Positions 21,731 to 32,255 of a stretch of DNA of 64,000 bases are shown piece by piece. Source of the stretch: Anodontia alba. Lineage: Eukaryota > Mollusca > Bivalvia > Lucinida > Lucinidae. The DNA is taken from contig OZ024826.1 of assembly GCA_964016985.1 (NCBI GenBank), positions 7,613,855-7,677,854 on the forward strand, written 5' to 3'. The translations under genes and the position numbers were made by a program. Under the pieces are notes generated by a model, which was given only the letters and a program-made list of their open reading frames with translations, ran no database searches and was not told the origin of the DNA. The number at the start of each line of letters is the position of its first letter. Positions within the stretch are counted from its first letter, which is position 1.

Positions 21731-21793
21731 ATGTCGGAAAATAAGCGTAAAAAGAAGAAAAGAAGAAGAACAAATAGATCGAAGCAGAAGAAG
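21731..21793 (+). CDS. kinase copy A exon 1
   Basis: ATG followed by 20 codons dominated by Lys and Arg (KRKKKKRRR core), ending at donor AAG|GTAAAAC, phase 0. The ATG is preceded by TTAAAC. No TATA box is obvious. Confidence 0.7.
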
Positions 21794-22239
21794 GTAAAAC
21801 TATATATATATATTATAAATCGTCTGTAATCTCCAGTTTGTAGAGGGGACATTAAAGCACTACAAAGGAGGGGAGGGGGCGTGGTGACTGAGGCATGAGG
21901 GATGTTGCATTTTGTTTCAGTAGCCATCAAGAAGAGTCTATCAAACCGAATTCTAATTTTTATCTTTCTTCTGTTTTGTATTATTTTTTATGAATAACGA
22001 ATAATTGAAATCTTAGCATTGAATGTCAAATATCTGTGCAAGTCTGACTGAAAAAAAAAATCTTTCACTATATGGACCTCGATGTTGGAAACTCTATCTC
22101 TCCAAAATATGTTAAACATGTCTGGAGAGAATTCGAATGTTTCGCACATGCTGAAGACAGAAACACACAAAAGCGCGGGCGGGCTGGTTGATCTGAACCC
22201 TGCATGACATCATTAGACGAATGTTAATTACTGTTTTAG
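21794..22239 (+). other. kinase copy A intron 1
   Basis: Begins GTAAAAC and ends CTGTTTTAG. It contains a (TA)n tract near the donor. A G-rich segment (GGAGGGGAGGGGGCGTGGTG) is shared with block B. Confidence 0.6.
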
Positions 22240-22331
22240 ATTGATGTGGTAAACCCCAAAGAAGATGAAAGCCCTGAAAGAAGATCTCGTGGAGGAAGGT
22301 CTTCTGGGTGCTATCAGAGGGTTTTCTCCAG
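22240..22331 (+). CDS. kinase copy A exon 2
   Basis: Encodes IDVVNPKEDESPERRSRGGR and ten further residues. Acceptor TTTTAG|ATTGAT, donor TCCAG|GTAAAT, ending in phase 2. The same 92-bp exon with three amino-acid changes is at 39254-39345. Confidence 0.7.
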
Positions 22332-22639
22332 GTAAATAAACACTTCACATGTTTATAGGTCTATACTACTTGATACAAAACGTGGAAGAAAGGACTCTTA
22401 TGCCATATGCGAACAGCAAAGGCTCAGATCAGCATGCGCATCCGTGTAGTCTGATCTGAGCATTCTCTAGTCCGTCGACGTATACTATATTATCCATTGA
22501 ATTTGTAAGCGGACAACGAAGGCCCAGATCAGCCTGCGTGAATGCGCAGGCTGATCTGGATCTCCGTTATCCGCAAACTGCACAAAGGTCCCTTTCGTGC
22601 GTTAAAGATGATAGACAAGTGACTCTCGTTTGTTTATTT

Positions 22640-22747
22640 TTATTTATTTTTTTTTTTTATTTACTTTTTTTTTTGTTGTTTTTTTGTTGTTGTTGTTTTT
22701 TTTTTATTGTTTTTTTTTTTTTTGTTTCGTTTTTGTTTTGTGTGTGT

Positions 22748-22806
<59 letters not shown>

Positions 22807-22825
22807 TGTTGTTGTTTTTTTGGTT
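22640..22825. repeat. T-rich tract and (GT)n microsatellite
   Basis: TTTTTG/TTGTTG tracts followed by about 30 GT dinucleotides. All long frames across this region are low-complexity artefacts. Confidence 0.95.
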
Positions 22826-23425
22826 TTTGTTTCATACTCTGATAACTCAGCTTAAGTCAAGCAAAATAAAGGGCAATATTGGTTTATGTTGCTATATTTT
22901 TCTTACTTTTGAACTGTGTTTATTTCAAATTACCATCGTCTCAAACAATAAATTTTGGTTCGTCAGAGTTTGAGATAATGAGAATCGAGTGTTACATGTA
23001 TCAGGTCTATAATTATTATTGCCATTATGATTGTTATTGTTGTTGTAATGAAGATGATAACGATGGTGATGATTATCTAGCTACTATACCTATATAATAC
23101 ATAGAAAGGTTAGTGCACCCAGAGCTTATAATACAGGAAATCGTTCCAAAAAAATTTGGAAATCCGATAAACAAATGAGTGCATTAGCACGAGTTAATTT
23201 ATAAGATTTGAAAGTCTCGATGAAAATATTTCCAGTATATTACCTCCAAGGAATTATAAATTATATTTCCCACGGAAATTACTAAAATTAGCTTCTGATA
23301 TGTAATATTGAAAGATACTGTCAGAAATGTTTTGTACTTACGGAACATTAATATAGTCCTTTACATGGTCTTTCTCATATGCATTTTAAGTTTAAAAAAA
23401 AACGCTCTGAAGGCTAAATCAGCTG

Positions 23426-23653
23426 ATGAAAACAATAGATTGGCTCCAGTCTCCAGTGACTAAATATTGTTTTCTTATAACCTTTTTTATTAATCCATTA
23501 AAATAAAATCAAAGTAATATCATGACTATTAAGGCTGGTCACTAGTGACCAGCCTTTATAGTTATATTTTTTGGCTTTATTTTAGTGGATTATCAAACAG
23601 AATTATGAGAAAAACATTTAGTCACTAGAGACTGGAGCCAGTCTAATGAAAAC
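23426..23653. mobile_element. FB-3 MITE with 8-bp TSD, block A only
   Basis: ATGAAAAC flanks the insert at 23426-23433 and 23646-23653. Block B has the single uninterrupted GCTGATGAAAACTGGTG. Inverted ends of ~30 bp start TAGA(T/C)TGGCTCCAGTCTC and continue AGTGACTAAAT. A central palindrome AAGGCTGGTCACTAG/CTAGTGACCAGCCTT is also present. An 8-bp TSD points to a hAT-type transposase (inference). Confidence 0.85.
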
Positions 23654-23654
23654 G

Positions 23655-24135
23655 GGTGTTTGTCTCATTTTTCAGAGAAAATAAGGCATGAAATTTCATT
23701 CAAATCGACTCCAAATTTGAATAAAATGTTTGGAGGTGGCTTGAACGAATTGTGCAATCTTATTTTCTGCATAAAATAATATTAAAAAAAAAAGAAACAT
23801 TTCAGCATATATTTTAAAATATTTTCTTATTTTCTCCAGAAAATTTCATGCAAATTGTCTCCTTAGAAGAAAACAGGCTTTTATTTTTCCCAGAATATGC
23901 AATGTCAAAGCTTTTTTCTCCTAATGAGACACTTTGCATGAAATATCAAAGCTTTTATTTTTCTATGAAATAGGCTCTGACATTTCAGGAAAATTTTCTC
24001 CCAGGGAAACAATTTGCTCGAAACGTTAAAGCCTTTTTCCTCCAAAGGAGATATTTTGTATGAAATGTCAAACCCTATTTCCTTAAAATGTCGTCTCCTG
24101 ATTTTTTGCCCAGCATGCTAAGCGTTGATATAAAA
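23655..24135. repeat. FB-1 foldback MITE, compound copy
   Basis: Several arms of the FB-1 palindrome (TTTCATGCAAATTGTCTCCT, CTCCTAATGAGACACTTTGC, GGAGATATTTTGTATGAAAT) are stacked, ending AAAATGTCGTCTCCTGAT then AGCATGCTAAGCGTTGA. Equivalent sequence is at 40.62-41.16 kb in block B, so it predates the duplication. It abuts the exon 3 acceptor. Confidence 0.65.
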
Positions 24136-24170
24136 TGGAGTCGTTGTCAATATGGTATTCCTATTTCTAG

Positions 24171-24382
24171 AATTACAAATGCCTTTGTACGGAGAGACCA
24201 TGACGTCACTCACACGGAAACCAACAGCAAAGTTGACTGTGAGACAGAAAAAGCAATGGTACAGACTTGTTCTCCTTCCACTGGGCCTGATGGAAGATTA
24301 TCAAGGAAAGATAAATTTGAACATCGCATACTCGGGGAAATACCACCTAGAATAGATCTGTTTAAAGCAATAGAGGAGCTCT
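24171..24382 (+). CDS. kinase copy A exon 3
   Basis: Acceptor CTATTTCTAG|AATTAC and donor GAGCTCT|GTAAGT, a consensus donor. Encodes ITNAFVRRDHDVTHTETNSK onward and IDLFKAIEEL near its end. It is 36 bp (12 codons) longer than the copy B exon because B lacks most of GPDGRLSRKDKFE. Confidence 0.7.
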
Positions 24383-24489
24383 GTAAGTGTTACATAAATC
24401 GGGAACCAGCAAATTTCAGCCTGTTCGTCCGTGCAGCCTCGTCAAGCTTTATACATAAATTATTTAAATATTGATGGTGGTGGTGACTT

Positions 24490-25772
24490 TACGAGGGTGA
24501 GTCAATAAGTAACCAGCCTAACTTATTTCCGGTTGAGATCCAACTATTCTTTTTCGATGTAATTGCCCTCTAGAATGATGCACTTAGACCAACGGTGTTC
24601 AAGTGCCATCAGCCCAGAACTGAAAAAGTCAGGGCCCTTTCCATTGACCCACTCCTCAACTGCCGTCACGACTTCTTCATCAGCCCGGAAGTGAAGTCCA
24701 CGGATATCCTTTTTCAAGTTTGGGAATAGGAAGAGGTCGCTAGGAGCTAGGTCAGGCGAATAGGCAGGGTGTGGTATTAATTCATACCCGTTTCGCGCAA
24801 CAGCATCCATTGCAACTTTGCAAGTGTGGACTCCCGCGTTGTCCTGTTGCAGCAAAACACCTTTAAAGAGTTTACCCCGGCGTTTTTCACGGATGGCGGT
24901 TCTCAGCTGGTCTAACAAGTTTGCATAGTACACTCCAGTTATTGTACTTCTCTTGGGTAAAAAGTCCAACATAATAACGCCCCTTGCGTCCCAAAATACT
25001 GTGGCCATCACCTTGCCAGCAGATAGTTGCGTCTTGAACTTCTTTGGCCTCGGAGACCCAGACCCTACCCACTGACGACTCTGAGCTTTATTCTCTGGCT
25101 CATAATAATGAACCCAAGTCTCATCTACAATCACCAGACGCAAACAATAATCATCTTTTGACCTAAAACGCTTCAACAAGGCGCTGCATACTGATGCTCA
25201 GGTTGCCATTTGCTCATCGCTAAGGGATTTGGGGACCAAACGGGCTGTTAGCATGCGCATACTTAAACGATCATGTAAGATTGTTGAAACGCTACCATGT
25301 GAAATGCCTAATGCCAGCGCTATTTCTTCCACCTGAATTCGTCTATCAGAGTATACCAGATCCCGAACTTTCTTACACATTTCTTCGTCGGTGGCATCCA
25401 GTGGGCGTCCAGACCTGGCTTCATCTTCTAAACACGTTCTACCGCGTTTGAATTCCCCTACCCAGAATTTAACCTGAGCATAAGATGGTGCAGAAGACCC
25501 AGAAACATCAGCTAACTCGCCGTGTATTTCCTTGCCCGTTTTACCTTTTAAATACAAGTACCGAATTACAGCACGGTACTCAACTTTAGATGAAAAGCAT
25601 GCCTTTGCATCACTAGCCATGTTCGACATTCAATATCTTATTAAAGAATGACTCGATACGTGTGCAGTTTTGTATCAAAGTATAAAACAAATATTGAAAA
25701 AGCATGAAAATCGTGACCGTCTCGGTCCGTCGGAAATGGGATAGGCTGGTTAATTATTGGCACGCCCTCGTA
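24490..25772 (-). mobile_element. mariner transposon, full length, block A only
   Basis: The 1279-bp element (24492-25770) is flanked by TA (24490-24491, 25771-25772). The ~28-bp inverted ends begin CGAGGG and continue ..GTCAATAA.TAACCAGCC on the left, with CGAGGGCGTGCCAATAATTA on the complement at the right. Block B has the empty site GACTTTATATTATAC near 41475. The element lies antisense in intron 3 of kinase copy A. Confidence 0.95.
24544..25629 (-). pseudogene. mariner transposase with one premature stop
   Basis: About 361 codons in one frame, close to the usual ~345 for mariner. The N-terminal paired helix-turn-helix region (e.g. EIALALGISHGSVSTILHDR) is followed by a single in-frame TGA at residue 144 (complement of 25198-25200), after LSDEQMAT. 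The catalytic part then continues in the same frame: Asp169 in VIVDETW, Asp263 in QQDNAGVHT, and Asp298 in YSPDLAPSDLF. This gives the DD34D spacing of the mariner family. The stop fits a CpG transition from CGA. Otherwise the frame is clean, so the element is young or recently inactivated. Confidence 0.93.
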
Positions 25773-25789
25773 TATTATACACCATTTTA

Positions 25790-25937
25790 GCATTTTTAAA
25801 TCACATCGATGCGATGGAAGTGTAATAATTAAAGGCTCTGTGCAATGAAACGCTGTATAACCATGACTTGAATTCCGCCTCAAGCCGGATTCAAGCCCGG
25901 TGTTTTTTTTTTTTTTTTTTTTTTTTTTTTGTGTTTT

Positions 25938-26013
<76 letters not shown>

Positions 26014-26075
26014 GTTGTTTTTTTTTGTGATCCGAAGTGGCAGCGCAAATCATTCGGCCACCCAGACGCTTCTAT
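25790..26075 (-). repeat. SINE-2 interrupted by T and GT microsatellites
   Basis: On the minus strand the head GGGTGGCCGAATGATTTGCG is tRNA-like (A box). CCGGCTTGAATCCGGCTTGA carries the B-box region, and the tail GTTTCATTGCACAGAGCCTT/TAATTATTACACTTCCATCG matches the other copies. T and GT tracts (25902-26031) expand the middle. A shorter version is at 41.5-41.65 kb in block B. Confidence 0.65.
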
Positions 26076-26224
26076 TGAACATTGTTATAATCTATGTCAT
26101 CAGAAAATAGTTCATAAGCATACGTTGACACGGTTCCTGATCTGCAGGTAACCCCAATCCACCCTTCCCTACCTCCGTCAGTCTCCTCAGCATCTTTGTT
26201 GTTTGTCGACATACCAAAATCACC

Positions 26225-26340
26225 CTAAGTGTTCGGACAGAACGCCTGAGCAAACAATGTAGACCCAGATCAGACGCCGCATTCAGCGGCGTCTGATCAG
26301 TGTTTACACTGTTTGCCACTCATCCAGCAGTTTCTTGACA
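26225..26340. repeat. FB-5-type hairpin
   Basis: AGACCCAGATCAGACGCCGC...GCGGCGTCTGATCAG snapback with AAACAATG/CACTGTTTGCC shoulders. A degraded copy is in block B at 41.77-41.85 kb. Confidence 0.6.
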
Positions 26341-26880
26341 CATCACTTGGTTGTAATAATAACCTGTTCAAATTTTAGCATAAGTATGATAAGGAGTTAA
26401 GGTGTCTAAAAAAAGAGTAAATAAGGTATCTTATGGCCGCCAGTGATTCTGTGAGCGGACAGCGTAGACCCTGATAATAGGGGTCGCGCCACGAGAATAA
26501 AAGGTCTTTCGGGGAAATGTGAACAGTCAAGATGCAGATCAACCAGCAAACCCCGCACAGTCTGATACAAGTCTTGTTATACACAGATATAGCCTGAAGA
26601 GATCAATAACTGTGTAAGCGGTCAGCAAAGGCCATGATCAGACACGTTTTCCCAATTCCCTCCGAAAAAGAGATTACTCTGAAAGGCAAAGTTTTGCTCC
26701 AAGGGCAAGCAAACGTTTCCTTTAAGAATAGTCCCTTTTCAGAATTGTTGCAAAACTTGACATACTGTATTCGACCTATTACCGCATATTCCCCTATAAG
26801 CGCACAGTCAAGCTATTTGACAGTATTTCAAATTACAACCTGTTTACTTTTATCTATACTTCTTTATAAAAGCATAAGTT

Positions 26881-26943
26881 GTTGATACTCATTTGAATTG
26901 CCTCGACAAGTCAAGGCATTTCAAATGAGCACCCACAACATAT
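26881..26943. repeat. hairpin, FB-2-like variant
   Basis: TTGATACTCATTTGAATTGC pairs with GCATTTCAAATGAGCACCCA around a CTCGACAAGTCAAGG loop. It is also in block B at 42388-42454. Confidence 0.6.
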
Positions 26944-27045
26944 GCATTTGTAAAGGATATCAGAAAAAAAATTATCAAGTATCATCAAATGCATCCCTCT
27001 TGAAGCCCTTTGCTGATCTTACTTTAAAGTGTGCCCTTAATAGAT

Positions 27046-27363
27046 GGATATTTTTCTGTTTGTTTGTGTTGAGGTTTTACGGTCCAGTCAACCCAATGGG
27101 GTCATGTCGAGCGCGGTCAGTTTACCTAACCACACGTTTACTGGGCAGGCTTAGTCCTCTAAACGGTTAACCAGTATTGTGCACATTCTTTCGCCACACA
27201 ACTGCCCTTCTTGAATCAGCGGAAGGGAGAGAATGAAAATATTTCATGATCAATCTCCACGAAAGAATGTTGCCGACCTCGGCGGAGGTTGAACCCGCGA
27301 CCTCCTGGTCTCCAGTCGGACGGCGCATCTAACTGAACCACCGAGGCCGACGGATATTTTTCT
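27046..27363 (-). repeat. SINE-1 with 12-bp TSD, block A only
   Basis: GGATATTTTTCT flanks the element at 27046-27057 and 27352-27363. Block B reads AATAGATGGATATTTTACTA with no insert (near 42562), so this is a post-duplication insertion. The minus-strand element (27058-27351) has the same head, B-box region (GGTTCAACC, one change), body and CAACACAAACAAA-type tail as the 16.4 kb copy. Confidence 0.93.
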
Positions 27364-27394
27364 AAGCGTTTCCAGAAATTTTGCAAAGACCAAA

Positions 27395-27765
27395 GTGCAC
27401 AGCAATTTTTCTCAAACACATTTCTTTGCTATCTTGAAGAACATCAAGCAAATTTGCAGCAGAAGACATTCTGAGTTTGTTGTTGTTGTTTTGTTGTTGT
27501 TGTTGTTTTCAGAGAAAATAAGACTTGACATTTCATGCGAATCTAGCAGACGATTCACTCTGAAAAATACAAAAAGAAAAATCAAAATGTCGTCTGCCGA
27601 AATTGTGATGTGTTCATTAAGGGTTAAGGTAATTATTACACCGGAAGTTTAATCACTCTGACCAGAGAGTAAGTGCCTCCCTTCTCAAAAACCTGCGCTT
27701 AAAGGATAGAACTAGCGCTCCAGTGGAAGCAAATTCTTTCCTCTTTCCTTTAATGGTAATTAGGT
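27395..27765 (+). repeat. direct repeat upstream of kinase exon 4 (copy A)
   Basis: Shares with 31110-31505 the series TTTCTTTGCT.T.TTGGAAGAA, an FB-1-like core (CAGAGAAAATAAGAC), AAAATGTCGTCTGC.GAA, GTGATGTGTTCATTAAGGGT, CACTCTGACCAGA.AGTAAG and GGAAGCAAATTCTTT.CTC. The pair therefore brackets exons 4 and 5. Confidence 0.75.
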
Positions 27766-27814
27766 CGAATGCGATAGTTGCCTTCTCTGTATGTGTATTC
27801 ATTCTTCTTACCAG

Positions 27815-29790
27815 GTAAACCTAGACTGAGTCCTTACATTCAAGCTGAAATACCGATGCTGAAGTGTTTATATCAGGAGGTCGACCATTATGTCACTTCC
27901 GTTCTCACTGAGATCTTCAATAATGAGCCCAATCTTTATGAAAACGATCCCATTACGAGTGAAATTCTCAGTCACATTATCAACAGAGGGAAAGTTTGTG
28001 GTATTAACTTGAAAACTAATCGGAAGAAACAAACCCAAAGCTATTCACACAAGAAAACTGGTGTTTTCAAGGAGTCAGACTACAGAGCGGCACACGATAT
28101 TCTTCAAAAAACCAGATTTCCAAAATTTCTTTGCCACCGGCCATGTTCCTTTTGTCGCATTTTGAAAAACACACTGAAAAGAACAACAACAAATACAAGT
28201 ATGACTGACAGTGACGTCTCTGAACGACCAAAACACTGGATTGAAGCTTTGATTTCACCACTAGGGAGACAGAATCAACCAAAACAGACAAAGGATCCAG
28301 TTGCAGAAACCAAGGTGGTTGAAATCGCAGGTGAAAGAGTAGAAGGCGGTAAAATTATAAAGTCACCACTGGTAGGAAGAACAGGTGTGCGAAAAAACAT
28401 TAGAAATACTGAAATTTATGTATCACCGGGACCCCGATTAGAGTTTCATACTGGACAAAGAATAGATAAAAAGCTTCAGTATGCGCTGGTCAAGAGGAAC
28501 AGGATGTTTTCAAGAATTTCTTTTGAAATAGGACGGGAAACACATACCATCTTCGTAAATATAACAGCTACAGAGTCATTCTGGAGGCTCGTGCAAAGAT
28601 TGCTGAATAGTTTCCAACTACACCGACCGAGTCATTCTGGAGGCTCGTGCAAAGATTGCTGAATAGTTTCCAACTACACCGACCAGCAACCAAAAGGTTA
28701 GAATATAAAAGAAGCACTGATGCTGTTATTCGATATAGACCAAATGAATGGACGACAAATATTACAGTGGATCATCTGGAGTTTGGAAGTTTAACGATTA
28801 CATTAGTGCCGGTCTCAGTACTAAAACTACTCTTACACATGTTCAATCGATGTTTTAGAGCTGACTGTGATCCAAGTGCCGTCGTCGGTCGATATCAAAT
28901 TCCAGAGATCTGTAGATACCGATTGACATCGAAAAGAGTACACCTGAGAAATGAATCCCATCGAATCTACAACGACAATCTTAGAGACACCTTATATCGC
29001 AAACATGGGTTCTCATTTTGGAGACATTTTCCTCGCGTAAGAGACACTAATATAGTTTGTAAAAGTAGCACAGCTGTTGTAGAGAATGACACAACCGCAG
29101 CAAAAGAGGAAGATTCCAAAATTACAAATGAAATACACACCTCTGGTACAGAAACAACTAGTGAAACTATCCTCGGTGATGGATCATACAGCTTATCTGA
29201 GCCTTCAGCTAAGGTTATTGAAGATATGCATACTAATTTAGATATACCGGGAGATCAGGGAACCGAGATTTATGATGCCGAAACTAAAGATGTATATGCA
29301 AATTTGGCAGAAAGAGAGGATAATGGCAGTGAAAGTGAAGAAGCTACCAGTAATGACGTATGCATCAGTCTAGTCACAGAAGATAAGGGGTCTGCAGCAT
29401 CTAGATTATTTGCTGACGAATATGCTAAAGCTGAGGAAGGCACAAAAGCTAAAGATTACCAAAAGTTTAACGTCCAGGTTCCTGACAACTTGCTGCATAT
29501 TAAGATTCCATTCATAGACATAATAGAGCTTGAGTTTGAAAAAGATATGGACGGTAACAGAGCTATCTTAGGTTCTGGTGGGTTTGGTGATATATTTCAC
29601 GCTAGTCTGTCAACTACGGGAGAGGAAATGGTCGTGAAAATTGTCAAAAACATGACATTTGAAGATGTTTTACGAGAGACCAGAATACAAAAATACCTAA
29701 TGACAAGTGTCTCCGTTCCCATGTTAGTAGGAATAATCGGCGGACCAGAGCATGCAGAAACGATGATTGTCCAACAGATGTGTGCTAAAG
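27815..29790 (+). CDS. kinase copy A exon 4 (contains the 56-bp frameshifting duplication)
   Basis: Acceptor CTTCTTACCAG|GTAAACC and donor GCTAAAG|GTAAAC, phase 1. It opens KPRLSPYIQAEIPMLKCLYQ. A Lys/Arg-rich linker, then a conserved-looking segment (EWTTNITVDHLEFGSLTITL), an acidic Ser/Thr/Glu linker, and the kinase N-lobe from GSGGFG at 29571 follow. The repeat of GAGTCATTCTGGAGGCTCGT at 28573 and 28629 marks the duplication. Removing one unit restores colinearity with copy B to within one base. Confidence 0.8.
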
Positions 29791-30577
29791 GTAAACGATT
29801 TTCACGCAATTATACAACTGACGGCCGAGAATTTGAAAGTCGATATTCGACACGTTTTAAATAATATTGTTTGAATGTTGTGATACCAGCAGCCCTAATG
29901 AATGGTTTACATACATCATGGTCTCAACGAATTGCAGGTTTCTATCAGGCCCTGAGGTAATTAAATGTTTTCATGCTCAATTCAGCTGAGCATGAAATTT
30001 GTCCTGCTATTAAATCTCAAATTATTGTTACTTGTAAATGTTTTCTTGCTAAACATAGCTGAATATGAAAATTTCTCTGCTGATAAATATAAACTGCCAA
30101 CTATTAAGCATGAAAAAATATACCCTCGGGGTCTGATTTTAAATGGTCGTTTTCATTAAAACGAGGTACTAACACTAGACTGCAAGCCAAACCGATACAG
30201 CTTCAATTTATTTCTCTACTGCTTTTATCGCATTAATGTCATGAAAGTAACCTTTTCATCCCTGAGTTACTGAAGTGGACTCTACCGGTTTTGAGTCTGT
30301 TCTGAACCAGTGTTTCAAATAAGGGTCTCAGTCAAAAATCAAAACAGAATGGCAAGCAATGTAGATCCTGGTGAGACGGCTCATTTTGGGCCGTCTCATT
30401 AAAATCTACACTATTTGCAAAATGTTTTGGTCTACCGAGCTGACAGGGTTGATTTATAACTTACTATCAATTGATTCTTTTACCAGACGATACATGTAGG
30501 ACAAATAAACACGCATTTTCTTTGATTTGTCTGCCAAAAGAGCTGATTTTACAAGAAATGCTTTTGTTTTGTTTCAG
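29791..30577 (+). other. kinase copy A intron 4
   Basis: GTAAACG...GTTTCAG. It contains an FB-5-type hairpin at about 30290-30430 (TGAGACGGCTCATTTTGGGC with its complement), also present in copy B. Confidence 0.6.
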
Positions 30578-31068
30578 GAAGAACCCTGTTTGACCTTATC
30601 GAAGCTTGTTCGGCCGAGTCAATTGTCCTTTACAACAAACACTGGCTAGAGTTGTGTTATCAACTCGCCATTAATCTAGAGAATATGCACGACAAAGGCA
30701 TCTTGCATAATGATATCAAAACAGACAACATCCTTGTCGAATTAAACCCGAACGGTGTCCGAATTTATTTTATTGATTTTGGCCAGGCAACGTTTCGATC
30801 TGGAGGCGTTCTGCATTTTGATGAATGTGACGACCCTGATGACACAGATGACTACTTGGCGCCAGAGGTGCGCAGCGGTTTACGCTCCTCTCCAAAAAGC
30901 GACATATACTCCTTAGGTGTGATCTTTGCTGATATTGCAGATGAATTTTGTGAATGTATAGGAGAGCTGGCAGATGATATGTGCGAAGAGGAGCCAGCAA
31001 AGCGACCAACCCTAGAGGAAGTAAGCGACATAATTGAAGAACTAATTATGGAGAACGAATATTCTTAA
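30578..31068 (+). CDS. kinase copy A exon 5 (C-lobe)
   Basis: Acceptor TTTGTTTCAG|GAAGAACC. Encodes RTLFDLIEAC, then ILHNDIKTDNILVELNPNGV (catalytic loop with HND), IYFIDFGQA (DFG), YLAPEV (APE), SPKSDIYSLGVIFADI (helix F Asp) and CEEEPAKRPTLEEV (the RP pair near helix I), with TAA at 31066. All core C-lobe motifs are intact in this copy. Confidence 0.85.
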
Positions 31069-31109
31069 ACTCTATTCAGTCATCCCACAACAGTTACTGT
31101 GATTTTCTT

Positions 31110-31299
31110 GCGATTTTTCTCAGATATATTTCTTTGCTGTTTGGAAGAAAATCAACCTGAAAGCGCCTAGCAATTTGCAACAGACGACATTCTCTCATTT
31201 TTTTTTTACTTTTCAGAGAAAATAAGACGACATTCCATGAGAATTGTCTGCCTAGCAGACGATTCACATACAATGTCGTCTTATTTACTCTGAAAAATA

Positions 31300-31334
<35 letters not shown>

Positions 31335-31505
31335 CAAAATGTCGTCTGCTGAAGTTGTGATGTGTTCATTAAGGGTTACGAAAATTATTATACCGGAAGT
31401 TTGATCACTCTGACCAGAAAGTAAGTGCCTCCCTTCTCAAAGAAACTGTGCTTAAAGGACAGAACTAGCGCTCCAATGGAAGCAAATTCTTTACTCTTTC
31501 CTTTA
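31110..31505 (+). repeat. direct repeat downstream of kinase exon 5 (copy A)
   Basis: Partner of 27395-27765. It contains an FB-1-like palindrome and a long A tract (31302-31330). Confidence 0.75.
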
Positions 31506-32090
31506 CTAGTTTACCTCCTTCGAAAGACATTCGTGTACTAGCAACGCCAATATTTGTCGAAGGTTTGTGGTAAACCCGCTTGATTAAATGCCCTGAGTGT
31601 AAGCCAGCTATATAACGAGTGTATCGGTCCCAAATATTACGGTACGACTCAGCTAAATCAGAACGGAACGCGCATACACAAAAAGAGTATCTAGCTGCTC
31701 AGACTGCTTTTTCTCGTAATTAAACAGAAAACCATGCAAGGCTTCGAATTTATCAAAACTTCTTTTATACATACCAAGCTCTTTTACCATCGACAATATA
31801 TTTTAAAGATACTTTTTGTTTTGTGCTGCAGTAGTCTCCCTTTGAAATGGCAAAACCTTTCAGCTTCGAATGCTATCTCTTTAAATGTACCCATTCACCT
31901 GAAACTACTGTGGTTTCGACATCCTTTGGAAACACGTTTTTCGTTTGGTGTTTTATTCTAAATAGAAAAAAAATAGTGATTGACAATATCTTATCAGGAA
32001 CCATTTGTCTTTCTGTTCAGGACAAATTTCTCAGCCTACATACAGAGACGATCGACCCACCAGTGCTATCAGTGCTTTGATTATTTTCAC
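31506..32090 (+). other. duplicated 3' flank of kinase gene, no gene seen
   Basis: Conserved in block B (46730-47395) but with no frame preserved between copies. Confidence 0.4.
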
Positions 32091-32094
32091 AGAC

Positions 32095-32255
32095 GATCTT
32101 TAGCGTGCTGGATTTAAACAGCGACAGACGACATTTTGAAATAATGTTCTTATTAATGACAAGAAAATGAGGCTTGAAATTTCATGCAAATTGTTGTCTC
32201 CTAAGACAATTCGCATGAAATGTCAAGCCCTATTTTCTGGAGAAATGTGAGTGTT
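32095..32255. repeat. FB-1 foldback MITE
   Basis: AGACGACATTTTGAAATAAT left end, and a snapback TTTCATGCAAATTGTTGTCTC / GACAATTCGCATGAAATGTC (each split here by its loop). It is also present in block B (47400-47575). Confidence 0.7.

Larger units (their letters stand above)
22332..24170 (+). other. kinase copy A intron 2
   Basis: Holds a hairpin of the GCCTGCG/CGCAGGC type (22520-22560), T- and GT-rich simple repeats (22637-22805), an A-only MITE (23434-23645) and a complex FB-1 stretch (23655-24130). Confidence 0.6.
24383..27814 (+). other. kinase copy A intron 3
   Basis: A 3.4-kb intron carrying a mariner, a SINE-2, a SINE-1 and a hairpin. The B intron is 1.75 kb and lacks the mariner and SINE-1. 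Confidence 0.6.
21731..31068 (+). pseudogene. protein-kinase-like gene, copy A (five exons, frameshifted)
   Basis: Exons 21731-21793, 22240-22331, 24171-24382, 27815-29790 and 30578-31068 join in phase with GT/AG junctions. Apart from one lesion they would give about 925 residues. The N-terminus is Lys/Arg-rich, likely nuclear-localising. Residues ~120-680 match no family I recognise. The kinase domain (~685-920) shows GSGGFG, the VVK lysine, RETRIQ, HND in place of HRD, DFG and APE, all present. The lesion is a 56-bp tandem duplication (28573-28628, repeated at 28629-28684) in exon 4, which shifts the frame and stops at 28660-28662. Without a compensating event the kinase domain cannot be translated from the normal start. 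HND instead of HRD may alter activity. Confidence 0.8.

Noticed and set aside
22538..22973. Long frames of Phe/Leu/Val/Cys
   Set aside because: Products of T and GT microsatellites. The same artefact explains frames at 25.64-26.15, 37.02-37.43, 42.56-42.93, 46.8-47.17 and 53.84-54.30 kb.
27778..27814. Using the upstream in-frame start of exon 4 as the gene's start
   Set aside because: The sequence ends in a pyrimidine-rich TTCTTCTTACCAG acceptor, and joining from exon 3 at 27815 keeps phase in both copies. A start here would ignore the conserved splice signals.
28067..28291. Minus-strand frame opposite kinase exon 4, and similar frames at 29597, 30770, 43180 and 45995
   Set aside because: Shadows of the plus-strand exons.
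28573..28684. 56-bp duplication in copy A as a mini-intron that restores frame
   Set aside because: There is no GT...AG pair bounding exactly 56 bp, and such an intron would be too short for an animal gene. A frameshift is simpler.
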